Shown: positions 1 through 11,004 of the stretch, piece after piece
Numbering within the stretch: the stretch's first letter is position 1
How the letters are laid out: the number at the start of each line of letters is the position of its first letter
Source of the DNA: Elmis aenea
Lineage: Eukaryota; Arthropoda; Insecta; Coleoptera; Elmidae
Length of the DNA: 64,000 nt
Assembly: GCA_947652605.1 (NCBI GenBank)
Contig: OX393577.1
Location: 32,305,466 to 32,369,465, forward strand
Direction: 5' to 3'
Notes under the pieces: generated by a model
Databases searched by the model: none
Told to the model about the DNA's origin: nothing
The model's input: the letters and a program-made list of their open reading frames with translations, nothing else
Made by a program: the position numbers and the translations under genes

Positions 1-671
1 AAAAGGAAAAATTAAATTAACACTTAGTTCTTTAACAGATACGTTCATAAACAATTACAAACATTAAATTATATTCCAAGATTACTTCAGCCATACATTT
101 GTCTCATTCGCAGTTTTTTTATTGCACGGATACTTAAAGTGTTTATCATAATCAATATATTTTAAAAAGTTTTTTAGATTCGCTTTGAAGCGACTAGGGA
201 AGCCAACCGTTTCACGCAAATAATTAAACTTGTATAGCTTTCAGCTCTTTTTCCACAAAACCAGAAGATATTAGTATGCAGTTAATAACTTGAAAAGAGT
301 TTCATGTTTCAAAAACTGCCAACTTTATTTCTTTCCGCAAAAACAGGCTTCTTTATAACATTTATAATATACTCCATTAAATTTTTATTGATTGGTAAAT
401 ATAGTATTACTATTTTTAGATAAGTGGCTTTTTAACGCAACACTCCATTAAAATATTTTGCGACACTTTCTCGTACGTTACTATTCCAAATTTATATTTG
501 TTAAAACGAATTCAAAAAAATTTAATGAAAATTTACACATTTTGTGGGTAATATTGTCGTATACGGAACCTTTTAGTATGTAGAGACTAAAAGCCGCTGT
601 TTACTTATTTTCTAGTGCAACATAGGTATACCGTGGAAAACACTTAAAAATGTTGTACACACTATACTTAC
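1..671. other. intron beyond the fourth exon, no feature seen
   Basis: AT-rich sequence downstream of the last exon in the window. I checked the minus strand for the next I-BAR exon and saw none. There is no recognisable repeat. Confidence 0.6.
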
Positions 672-743
672 TTGAACAACCTTGGTGTCTTTTTCTAAAT
701 TTGTTTCCAAAGGAACGAGTAAGTCCACATAAAATGCTTTTAA
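672..743 (-). CDS. IRSp53: IRSp53 I-BAR domain exon (fourth in window)
   Basis: 72-bp exon of 24 whole codons, LKAFYVDLLVPLETNLEKDT then KVVQ. The acceptor is TTATTTTCAG (744-753) and the donor GTAAGTATAGT (661-671). The human counterpart is LKSFHNELLTQLEQKVELDS, so the residues L K F L L L E L D fall in register. Phase 0 at both ends means this exon could be skipped without a frameshift. The following exon should lie to the left of base 1; nothing in 1-660 on this strand looks like it. Confidence 0.93.
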
Positions 744-2395
744 CTGAAAATAAAAATAAAATGATTAATATTTATTTCCGGTGAGTAACATAGTGTTAAG
801 TTTTAAGTGGACGCTTTAAGTTTTTTTTTTGCAATAACATTTAAGTAATCAAATTTAATTTGTGCGGTCAAGTTACTAAATGATATTAAAATGTATGTGA
901 CATGTTTGCGGATTAAAAACTATTTTTAATGTCCCAATTGACGCACAATTGATTTTAATCGACCTTCCGCTAACATTTTGGCTTTTGTGGGTATGTTACA
1001 CACAGTATTTTTGTTTTATGAACTAAGTGTCCACCAGAAATTGTCTGGTAGGTTTTGCTCAATTCTCACTTTTCGATCAATTATAATATTTCTTAAGAAA
1101 TATAGTTGTAATAAAATGCTAATTAGATTTAGTTTTATTAAAATTATTTTTTTAGATTTGATACAATACTGAAGAAGTATAATTTAGGTAACATGTAAAG
1201 TAATGTGCAGATTAAAATTACTGAAATATCGTTAGCAACGTTAGAGCCTATAAGAATGAAAATCGAAAATATTAACAGAAATATTGACATTATTAACTGC
1301 TTATGGTGCTTTAAATTTCGTTAATTTAGAAAAAAACGAATAACGTATTAAATAACGAGTTTCTTGTTGCTATTATAGAGAAAATAATTGAAAGAACAGA
1401 CAATACAATTGTGTTTTTAATGAAATCGTTACGTAATTTGAGTCTCTTTAAAAAGATTAAACACTTTTTCATTTAACATCTAAAAAATAAAACGCTAAAA
1501 ATATTGCTAGTACATTCTTCGAAGAGTTTAGTGATCATGATTCTCCGAAATAAATTAAGAAACTTCGAAAGAAGAAAAATGAATATCTGATTTTATAAAA
1601 ATAGCGGTAGAAACAACCATTTTAAAGGATTTCAATCAAGTTTTGAACTTCGCTGATTATATAAATTTTTTAATTTAATTTTTATTTAGAAACACGTAAG
1701 CCTTTAAAAATTTAAGTAGAATTTATCTGATGTAAACAATGTAGGTTAGATTAATTCTAAGACAGGTTTTTTCTATCCGAAAAATGAGAAACGACACATG
1801 AAATTTTTTTTAAACCTCAGCTAATAGTAATTTTAATATCTGATATTATACATTTCAATATATTCAACAATATAAATGAAAGATACAGGTTTTTGAACAT
1901 GTTTTATATTGTTTATGTATTGCCATGAAGATAACTTTTCAAATAATTTTTTTTTTTTGACTCAAAGTTTTCATTATTTTCCGGATTTGTTTTTTTTTTG
2001 TTGTAGCTGATAGTAAGTAAGTAAATATATTATTTTAATTAAAACAGCTACAACAAAGGAGACTTACTATATAATAAAATGTTAAAACGACCAATTTACA
2101 AGTGCTGTAGGCTGCTGTTGGCATTAATTGAGTTATGTCCTTACCAATCACATCAAATCTGTCAGGGCTGGTAAAAGCGAACTAGTTCATTTCGTTAGAA
2201 TTTATTCGACCGACTACACTTCATCCTATCCAACATAAATGACGCCTGTTCTCGACCTTTAATTGTTAAACAACTAGGTATTGCAATACTGATAAATTGG
2301 TTTACCGGTAATCCCGAACATTGTACATTATTAATATGAATAACAGTAATATAATGCAGGTTATAATAATTTTAATGTCAAAATTATTAAGTATA
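744..2395. other. intronic stretch, nothing recognised
   Basis: AT-rich sequence with homopolymer runs. A weak inverted pair (GTAGCTG near 2003 and CAGCTAC near 2044) is the only structure noted. The short open frame at 978-1172 is low-complexity and looks like chance. Confidence 0.5.
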
Positions 2396-2800
2396 CCGGT
2401 TGTAAATGAAGTGTGGTACACCAAGTACACCCCCTCTTTTTTCTTTAGTTTTGATTTTAGATAAATGAAAATTTAGACATATGATATGTGCAAAAAACCA
2501 GGCTTTTTGAGCCATTGCACACATTTGCTCACTTCCGGTTTCGCCGGAAATGACCCCAACTTTGTTATTTTAAATAGAACACCCTGTATATTTTTACATT
2601 TTTTGAAAGAGGAAACGATTTTGGATAGAAATGCACTATTTTGGTTAATTTTTATAACCTCAAATTTTTTTGAAACAAAATTTAGTTTTTTAGTAACGGT
2701 GCCGTGACCTGCACAAACTGATTTTTATTATGTCAACAATTGTCCAAAAAACGTTTTTGTAAATTTTAAATGACATTTAGGTTACTTTAATCGGCTTTGA
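2396..2800. mobile_element. single arm of the CCGGGTGTAAATG foldback family
   Basis: Starts with CCGG-TTGTAAATGAAGTG, preceded by TA, and follows the arm seen at 27728 and 54218 through the motifs CTTCCGGTTTCGCCGGAAAT, AACACCCTGTATATTTTTAC and GCCGTGACCTGCACAAA. Similarity ends after GGCTTTGAAG near 2800. The second arm and the spacer are missing, so this is a truncated copy. It contains a short insertion near the tip relative to the other copies. Confidence 0.8.
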
Positions 2801-2906
2801 AGAGTTTTCGCTTTAAAAATGGCGCGGTAGATAATATTACCTAAGCATCACGATGTAAATTAAAAAAAGTCTAAAAATCTAAAAAACTACTGCACTTAGG
2901 TATAGG

Positions 2907-3626
2907 TAGGTCTACCATATTTTTGGAAAGTCAAACCGGGACACGCGAACCTTTTTTTTTAATCATAAGAGATAGGCAAACAAAGTGGGGAGGACAAAAT
3001 GCGCCGCAGGCAATTTTTTTGAATTTTAAAAGTTCAAACGTGTTTTAATTCAAAATTATAGAGTTATGGCAGAATCTTTTCTGATTTTTTTTTTACCAGA
3101 TTGCCCATAGGTACCTACCTTCTAAAAATTTTCACTAATAATTTCCATTTGGGTACAGGAACAATAAACATAATATTAATATGAATTTAAAAAAGCAGTC
3201 AAAAATTTTAAAAATATGTAAAAACATAAGCTTGTGCTTTAAATTTATTTTATTGTTGCTTGTTCAAATAGCTCTGAAGTTTTAAAAAAAAAGCGTACAT
3301 AACTATGAATATCTTCAATGGCATGCGTACAGCATACACATTAATATTTTCCCACGAAAACGCGTATGTCCGCCCCAAAAGCGTGCAATTGGCAACCCTA
3401 TAACACCCGCGCAAAGACGTTTCACTACAAAATGACACTAAAACACGTTTTTCTTAGCTCCTCGCGCCGGACAGATTTCACAAAAAAATCGGTGTGGAAT
3501 ATTTTTTTTTTCAGAAACCGGGACAAACGCAAAACCGACCGAGACACCGGGACATAACCTCTAAACCGGGACTGTCCCTGCTAAACCGGGACTGTCCCGG
3601 CTAAACCGGGACGTATGGTAGGCCTA
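2907..3626. mobile_element. hAT-like nonautonomous element, 720 bp
   Basis: Ends are TAGGTCTACCATA and the inverse TATGGTAGGCCTA. Flanks GGTATAGG (2899-2906) and CGTATAGG (3627-3634) match at 7 of 8 bases, which fits the 8-bp target duplication of hAT elements. The subterminal part repeats AACCGGGAC, ending in three copies of CTAAACCGGGAC near 3563-3612. Open frames in it (3250-3557, both strands) match nothing I know. Confidence 0.75.
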
Positions 3627-3634
3627 CGTATAGG

Positions 3635-5443
3635 GAATGTTTCCAAGTCTCTCTAAAATAAAAAAAAATCCAAAAATGCAATAAAAATAGACCATTGTAT
3701 TTGAATTAAGAAAGTAGATGTCAATTTCCGGTATTTCCGGAAGTGTCGCCATTTTGAAAATATTTTCATTAAACAGATCAGATGCCATTATTGTCATAAC
3801 CTAAATTTCAGATCAATACCCCTTTTCATTCTTCATATATTTCTAATGCACGGTCCCAATCAATCACCCTGTATAACTTCGAAAAATGGCAGGATGTGGT
3901 CTCGGATGTGGTACGTGTATATTCAGGTCTAGATTCTTGCACATATTTTCATCACCTAATATCCTTGAAATTTAGCGAGTGCTACAGAATCAACACGTTA
4001 ATTAAATTGGAATTTAACTGGTATGTGACCAAAGACACGGGATAATCATTAATCATAACCAAGCATCAAAAATATAATGTAATATTAAACGTACCTAATT
4101 AAAATCGTCATTGCAAATAACAACCAACAGTCTAAATCTAAAATTTTTTGTTTCCACTACCTTTATAATGTTTTTTAATGTTGAAAATTTTTGAAAATCT
4201 GTATCGCTAATTTTTTTTATAAAAATGTAAATTTCACGAAAACCGTCGACTTTAGACCCATATAACGTATAACAAATATTTTTTTAAGTCAATTTAAAGA
4301 GGAAGCCAAAAATGTAAAAATATACAGGGTTTTCTTTTTAAAATAGGTATCAAAGTTTGAGTTCGTTTATGGTTGAACCGGAAGTCGTACTGCAAATATT
4401 TATTGCAATACCTCAATATTTTCATCGAATCCAAAACATGCTATAACGGTCAGATATCAAATTTCATTGTAATATCTGTGATAGTGTTGTAGATTTTTGT
4501 CTGTTTCCATGTTTTGCGCAGCACTGTATATATCTCTTAAATTATTGTTTAAACCATTGCAAAAACTACGGACAACGATTACTTGGGTGTTCTGTATAAA
4601 TATCTAACTAGTATTAAGAAGAGTAAACATTTAAACTATTTAAAGAATTATGGTCTAACCCGAATAAAAGTTTTGCCTTAATAAAAAAAATAAGAAAATT
4701 CGATAATAGAATTAACAAAAATTGGGTAAGTGTGACTTCATGTTATAATAAACTTATTAATGGAAAATGGAGTCCAAACTTGTATAAAGTAATTTGGATT
4801 TGAAAAATAAAAGTGCGACTGCATAATATATTTCGAAAATAGTAACAAAATTATTCGTGATGTGTTTATTCTTTTATTGTATCAGTCTAAATTCATTACA
4901 TTTCTGGTACACTCATTTCCCAACTATAAAGTCACCAACTTGTAATATGATATTAAGATAATATTAAACATCTTAACTTGATATATCTTATATGACCGGC
5001 TTACGTTGTGATAAAGTGAAAATTATCTACATTATTGTACCAAAAATTACTAGTTTTCGACTTTTTATCATCTTAGTTGTTTCTTATTGCTAATTATGCA
5101 TTTTAACTTTTGTGTTTATAAATATTTAAAAAGCCATAGTACCTATATGCAAAGAAATAATTAATAGACTTTAAACTGAAGCGTGTAAAACAGTTGTGTA
5201 CAAATTTAAAGTTCATCTGAACTGTTGGGTTACACAAAATGGCTATTAATTTTTAAAATGTAATTAAACAAAATATTGTTCGTGCATTTAAAAATGTTAA
5301 TTATTTCGCTTGACTGAAGAGATACAGAAAAAGTGATTATACAAGTATATTCAGCATTGGCCCTAACTGCTAAAAAGTTTAGCATACACATTTTAATTTA
5401 CTCCAAAACTAAAATAAAAATTAAATACAATTTTTATACTTAC
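3635..5443. repeat. intronic stretch with a diverged palindrome-arm fragment (4160-4345)
   Basis: The part 4160-4345 parallels 9310-9480: ATTTCACGAAAACCGTCGAC, a CCCATATAAC segment, then GTAAAAATATACAGGG. It is an old relative of the arms of the palindrome at 7727-9640. Nothing is recognised in the rest, 3635-4150 and 4350-5443. Confidence 0.5.
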
Positions 5444-5505
5444 AATGTTCATCTGTTGATCTTGAATTTCCTTGTACACTTCGACGAATTTCATCAAGGC
5501 CGATC
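5444..5505 (-). CDS. IRSp53: IRSp53 I-BAR domain exon (third in window)
   Basis: 62-bp exon: two bases completing a Gly codon, then 20 codons SALMKFVEVYKEIQDQQMNI. The acceptor is TGTTGTTTCAG (5506-5516) and the donor GTAAGTAT (5436-5443). The human equivalent is DVLFQMAEVHRQIQNQLEEM, with matching spacing of V/AEV and IQ.Q. It forms the middle of the long second helix. The exon is so short that it is invisible as an ORF; it was found by splice signals and protein similarity. The exon ends in phase 0. Confidence 0.93.
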
Positions 5506-6229
5506 CTGAAACAACATAGCTTTTGTAGGAATATCATTCTTTCAAAACTCAAAAAAGAACTTGAAAAACAGCTGAGTAGCTACCAATGTAAATATTATTT
5601 TTTGTGTTGGCTAGCGTATCTGCGTTTATGTGAAAATGGCTCGTAAAATTTATAACATTTTTGTTCAAACACTTGAAATATTTCGATTTTCAGCTTCTGG
5701 GCTCTAGGCATACCACGATGTTAACAGCTACAAACCCTGTTATTGGGCAAAGGGGAACCAGAATTCCCATAAATCCTGAGCTTTTAAAAATCCCTTGTGT
5801 ATTCTAAAGCCGATGTCATGCTACGTCCAGTGCTTTACTTTAATACAGCAAATACATATAAGCTCATTTGGTAAAACCCTTTGTTACTGGATTTTATCCT
5901 ATCATCCTATCCTATCGCGCTTTTTGATTTTTCAATCAAAATGCCAATTTATTGTTGTAATCTAACACAACCATAACTAAGCAATGTTTTGCATATTGTT
6001 TTAGGCGTAATTCATGACTGCGTTGATTTATTTGACCTCTACAAAAACATATTTCATGAAACGGAATAAAAGATTATATATTAAATTGTTTTACACGGTT
6101 CATTGGTTAATTATGTCGTATGAATTGGTTCATAATTAATGTACTACGCCGCCATATAAATTATTAGTGCAGATTTGGTTAAGATAAACCGATGTTGTAT
6201 ACTATTATTTGTTATATACATACACATTT
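5506..6229. other. intronic stretch, nothing recognised
   Basis: Slightly less AT-rich around 5700-5850. A short run of TATCCTATCATCCTATCCTA occurs near 5896. No coding or repeat signal. Confidence 0.5.
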
Positions 6230-7365
6230 GCGATTTTTTCACAGTTCAAAACCGTTTCTCGCATCCTAATCTCCATCTTCTTCTGTCGAGCCAATCTTGT
6301 TCTTGGAGTCCTCCATGGCCTCCTCCACTCCCTATTTCCAGTTTTTTCTTGTCCGGCCCTTTTTCCGTCTTACACGTGGTTGTCACATACTTGTACTGGT
6401 AATCGATCTTCTGGCATCCGTCTTAGATGGTCATACCATTTTAATCTCTTTGATGCAATTGTATCAATTATAGTAGAACCTACGTCTATTCTTTCCCGGA
6501 TGTCCGTGTTGCGTACTCTGTCAAGTCTAGTAAGCGCAGCACTTCCTCCAGTACTCCATTTACAGAGCTGTAATATTACTTTCTTCTCTTTTATTAGTTA
6601 CCCATAGTTTAGTACCGTATAGGGTTATACTCTCAATTATTGATTTGTACATTTTGCTTTTCGTGGTCTTTGTCGTTTTTGTCACACTGTTGTTTCATAG
6701 CAGGGAGCTTAATTTTCTTATGGCAGCTCGTCCTTGTCCAACTCTGTTTGAGATTTCAGTTTTACAATCACTATTTATTTTAACACCAAGATATTTATAT
6801 TCATTCCTACACTTGATGATTTTGTTTTCAAGTTGTAAATCGGCGGCATGGCTTCCAGTAACAAGGTATTCTGTCTTTTCATTATTGATGTTTAACTTTC
6901 TGAGCATGTATTCTATGTCGTCACTGTCTTCTGCCAATACTAGTTATCAGCAAAAAAATAATGTGTACAGTATGTTTGTCCTTTGTTGATGCCCATGCTT
7001 CTACATTTCTTGTTCCAGTTTTCTAAGGCTCCGCATATATCTTAAATAAAGTAATGCTATGCAGCAACCTTGACGGAGACCCTTCGTTACTGCAATAATT
7101 TTCTTCGATAATATATTTCCCACCTTCACGTAGCTCGTCATATCACTGTACAATTTCTTTACTGCCTATATCAGTGTATAATTAATGCCTTTATTTTTAA
7201 TAACTTTCCATAGCCCAACCAGATGCACCGTATCATAGGCCCTCTGTAAATCCACAGAAACCACATGTGTTTCTAAATTATAAGCTAATCGTTTTTCAAT
7301 AACTTGCGTTAGACAGAAAACATTGTCTATGCAAGAGCGTCCTTGGCGGACTCTACATTGTTATT
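6230..7365 (-). pseudogene. LINE reverse transcriptase remnant
   Basis: The minus strand encodes the C-terminal half of a non-LTR reverse transcriptase, broken by stops and frameshifts. Motifs in order: RQGRSCIDNVF and DLQRAYDTV (7200-7360), GLRQGC (about 7060), the region after the FADD box reading LAEDSDDIEYMLRKL, YLGVKINSD (6780-6830), and a carboxyl tail with GRTRKNWK and GVEEAMEDSK near 6300. The RT box itself is corrupted by stops (6940-6970). The pattern resembles insect LINEs of the RTE/Nimb-like type, often annotated as endonuclease-reverse transcriptase. The endonuclease half is absent, so it is a 5'-truncated, inactive copy. Confidence 0.85.
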
Positions 7366-7726
7366 TGTAATAAGAACACAAAATAGAATGATATATTAAC
7401 GAAAATTATCAGTTTAAAGTATGTAATTTGTGTTATAAATATGCTTGATCGCATTTGATTGTGTTTTGTGTTATTATACGTATTACGTTTAGAATTAATT
7501 GTATAATTAAATTGCAAATTTTAATGGTGTATAAATCACGATCCGATTCGAATAAGAAATAATGTAAAGTAAATAAAACTTGTGAAAAGTAGTAGAAAAA
7601 TATATGCAAACATGTTGATAAAAGAATAAATTTGCTAAGCCTTTTTTTAAAAACCGAGTATTTGATCAAAGGTTGGGTTAACAATCTCTATGTATAAACA
7701 CAAAAAAAAAACTATATTTGTGGGTA
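7366..7726. other. intronic spacer, nothing recognised
   Basis: AT-rich sequence between the LINE remnant and the palindrome. The open frame at 7433-7684 on the minus strand is low in complexity and probably chance. Confidence 0.5.
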
Positions 7727-9640
7727 TACAGGGTGCACCACGACCCTGAGATTCTTCGATAGCTCCTTTATTAATGAAAATATCAAAAAATATTTAATAC
7801 AAATATTATGCGAACCTATTTTCTACATAACCTAAAATTATTTTCAAATATACAGGGTGTTTCGTTTGAGCTGCACATATAAAAATGTAATTTTTTTAAA
7901 TAGAACACCCTGTATATTTTTACATTTTTGGATTCCTCTTAAAATTTACTTTAAAAAATGTATATAGTTATATAGGTCTTAAGTCAACCGTTTTCGTAAA
8001 ATTTAAATTTTTATGAAATTTTTGAACGATACAGCACTTTCAATTTTTTTTAACATTAAAGTTATTTAAAAAAGCGGTAATATTTCGTTTAAAAATTAAA
8101 TTGACAATAGATTAATTAACACTTTGCGCTAACTACATTTTAAAAATATTATACATGGTGTTTTTTACGCTTGGTCAAACTTGTGAAACTTTAAACATCG
8201 ATAAGTCATTTTTCTTAAATGCAACACCCTGTATAATATTATATTTTCTTGTAGAGAATTTAATTGTCTTTCGAAATTATTAAGCATGTCCTATACCTAA
8301 AGTTAATATTTTTCGAGCTATCTCGATTTTTATTATTATTACTAAGGCAATCGAAATATTTTAAAGTCGGCCATGGAGGTAAGTCGAAATTTTTCAAGGA
8401 ATTTTTAAACAGAAGAATAAAAAGAGGTGCAACTTTAATTTTAGGCTAAAAATGTACCCCATTTTTCCGAAATTTTTCGTGTAAATTGTTCAAGATTATA
8501 TCCTTGTTCATGTTCTACGCACAACCGTAGACGTTGTCTGAAAGACTCTATTACCCTTTATAACATTTCGGGGGTTATACCATCAAAAGCAACACAGCAA
8601 GTAATGCAGTTGCCGAACACAGAATATCCTAATGGATGGATAGGGCGAGGTAGACTAATTTCCTGGCCACCTAGGTCACCTGATCTTACTCCTATCGATT
8701 CATTTTTGTGGGGACACATAAAACAGGTGTATCAAGACCCCCCAACAACTGCTGAAGATATGCAGAACAGAATTCGTGTTGCTATTGATGGTATAACCCC
8801 CGAAATGTTATAAAGGGTGCTAGAGTCTTTCAGACAAAACGTCTACGGCTGTGCGTAGAACAAGGACATAATCTTGAACAATTTATACAACAAATTTCGG
8901 AAAAATGGGGTACATTTTTAGCCTAAAATTAAAGTTGCACCTCTTTTTATTCTTCTGTTTAAAAATTCCTTGAAAAATTTCGACTTACCTCCATGGCCGA
9001 CTTTAAAATATTTCGATTGCCTTAGTAATAGTAATAAAAATCGAGATAGCTCGAAAAATATTAACTTTAGGTATAGGACATGCTTAATAATTTCGACAGA
9101 CAATTAAATTCTCTACAAGAAAATATAATAATATACAGGGTGTTGCATTTAAGAAAAATGACTTATCGATGTTTAAAGTTTCACAAGTTTGACCAAGCGT
9201 AAACAACACCCTGTATAATATTTTTTAAATGTAGGTAGCGCAAAGTGTTAATTAATCTATTGTCAATTTAATTTTTAAACGAAATATTACCGCTTTATTA
9301 AATAACTTTAATGTTAAAAAAAATTGAAAGTGCTGTATCGTTCAAAAATTTCATAAAAATTTAAATTTTACGAAAACGGTTGACTTAAGACCTATATAAC
9401 CATATACATTTTTTAAAGTAAATTTTAAGAGAAATCCAAAAGTGTAAAAATATACAGGGTGTTCTATTTAAAAAAATTAAATTTTTATATCTGCCGGTCA
9501 AACGAAACACCCTGTATATTTGAAAATAATTTTAGGTTATGTAGAAAATAGGTTCGCACAATATTTGTATTAAATATTTTTTGATATTTTCATTAATAAA
9601 GGAGCTATCGAAGAATCTCAGGGTCGTGGTGCACCCTGTA
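7727..9640. mobile_element. 1.9-kb foldback element from a mariner-like transposon
   Basis: A near-perfect inverted repeat between TACAGGGTGCACCACGACCC and its inverse, TA on both sides. The axis is the same (8683.5) whether taken from the outer ends or from the mirrored 61-codon frames at 8264-8449 (+) and 8918-9103 (-), so the arms have the same net length. The arms run to about 8595 and from about 8772, with a spacer of about 175 bp. The right arm continues a transposase C-terminus into its 3' end, and the left arm is the inverse of the same DNA. Further TACAGGGTGT motifs lie inside each arm. Confidence 0.9.
8604..8900 (+). pseudogene. IS630/mariner-type transposase C-terminal fragment
   Basis: 8604-8813 reads WPPRSPDLTPIDSFLW and then GHIKQVYQDPPTTAEDM, the block around the third catalytic Asp of insect mariner/IS630-type transposases. 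A stop after ITPEML is followed in frame by RVLESFRQNVYGC, then another stop and NKDIILNNL, matching the usual tail of these proteins. The N-terminal DNA-binding domain and the first two catalytic Asp residues are missing. The part after 8772 belongs to the palindrome arm and is present in inverse at 8467-8595. It is a dead fragment, but it names the superfamily of the surrounding element. Confidence 0.85.
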
Positions 9641-10746
9641 CATTAGTTACGCGAAAAGCAGCCTGATTTGTTGTGTATAATTATGATTTTATGATGGAAA
9701 AATGCAGTTACCATGTTGTGTTTTCACACATACGGTGTCGTGCGATAAACTTTTTTTGTTTAGTCAAATGGTAGTGGCGTTTGACAAATCGTTTTCTACA
9801 TCTACGGGTAATTTCTGTAGACTTCATAAATTTTAAGTTAATTATTATAATAGATGTGGCATAAATTAATAACCAATGAGAAAATAGTGCACTTTTCCAA
9901 TTACACTTGTCATTTTGCTTTATCGAATGACATCTTACTGAAAAGATCGACAACTTTCCAAACTAAAACTACACAAGCTTTGGTTGCGACATAGTAATTT
10001 CATTAGTTCGTATGACTGTAATAGGTTGTATGACTAATGAAGATGACAAAATTTGTGCAACACAGTCGTAAAACATGTCGTATGACTAATGTAAACATAC
10101 CATAAAAGAAGCCACCTGTTGCTCGCAAATGAACTTTTTATAAAAAATTGTACTGTAGTTATATTTTCTTATTTAAGTGATTAGTTTTGCAATCATTTAA
10201 AAACAATAAATTGTTTAAAATGCATATTAACTAGTTAATTTTTTAGACATTTATTATGGCAATGTACGGGAAAATTAAAAAGACCGGAATAAAAAAAAAC
10301 TTATTTTTATTTCAACAACTAATTAATTTCGGATATGTTAATAAACCTTGTTAAATAAGTATTAAGCTTAAAGTGTAGTCTGTAGTGTAATAAAACACAA
10401 ATAAATACTTAACATTCAAAAGGAATTTAGATTGATCAAGTAAAAACAATAACGTCGTATCTTCACCTTACATGTAAAGTTGAATGCTATTTGAGAACGC
10501 AAACACAAAAGCTAATAACGAAGGCGCCTTGATAAAGAAGGTTAAACATCGACGTGCCTGACAGCATCGGCAGTCAAACCGACGCACATAGCTTCTGCAG
10601 CACTGCGGATTATTCCGTATCACGGATTTTACTCCCACATTCACCGATATATTTCAATGTTTCTAACATCTTCTGTCTCACTCTCTCAACACTATTAGCA
10701 CGAACACTGAAGTGAACCACCCCATGTTTGGCAAGTCATTTATTTG
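9641..10746. other. intronic stretch, nothing firm
   Basis: The segment 10005-10100 repeats GTATGACT(A/G)(A/T) three or four times. 10440-10740 is less AT-rich than its surroundings but shows no frame or splice pattern that I can support. Confidence 0.4.
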
Positions 10747-11004
10747 CGCCCTGTCGGGTTTCCTTGTTCAAATAGTAACATCTAATGGAATACCGGATGT
10801 GATTTGGCCTGCTATTCAATGAAATACTGTCAAAGCACACTACTAACGTTTAATCGATTTTTTTTACATATAGTTTGCTATTTTATACGCCTAATAGTTA
10901 TATCTGCAAATACTTTGTACTTGAGTTTGACTATCGCTCACCTTCTGAATGTTGTATTTTGTAGTACTTTAAAATAAGTAAAAATTATGAGAACCCGACA
11001 GGGT
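10747..11004. mobile_element. MITE with CCCTGTCGGGTT ends
   Basis: GCGCCCTGTCGGGTTTCC at the left and GAACCCGACAGGGTG at the right are inverse copies about 258 bp apart. No transposase and no convincing target duplication are visible, so the superfamily is not assigned. Confidence 0.6.

Larger units (their letters stand above)
744..5443 (-). other. IRSp53 intron, 4.7 kb
   Basis: Phase 0 intron between the third and fourth I-BAR exons, with GTAAGTAT donor and TTTTCAG acceptor. It contains one foldback arm (2396-2800), a hAT-like MITE (2907-3626) and a diverged stretch (4160-4345) related to the arms of the 7727-9640 palindrome. Confidence 0.85.

Noticed and set aside
1..660. Next I-BAR exon downstream of 672
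   Set aside because: I scanned the minus strand for an acceptor followed by a frame that continues the domain and found none.
6175..6989. Three overlapping plus-strand frames
   Set aside because: The protein similarity (LINE reverse transcriptase) is on the minus strand; the plus frames have none.
8264..8449. Identical 61-codon frames at 8264-8449 (+) and 8918-9103 (-)
   Set aside because: They are mirror images in the palindrome arms, in noncoding 3' transposon sequence.
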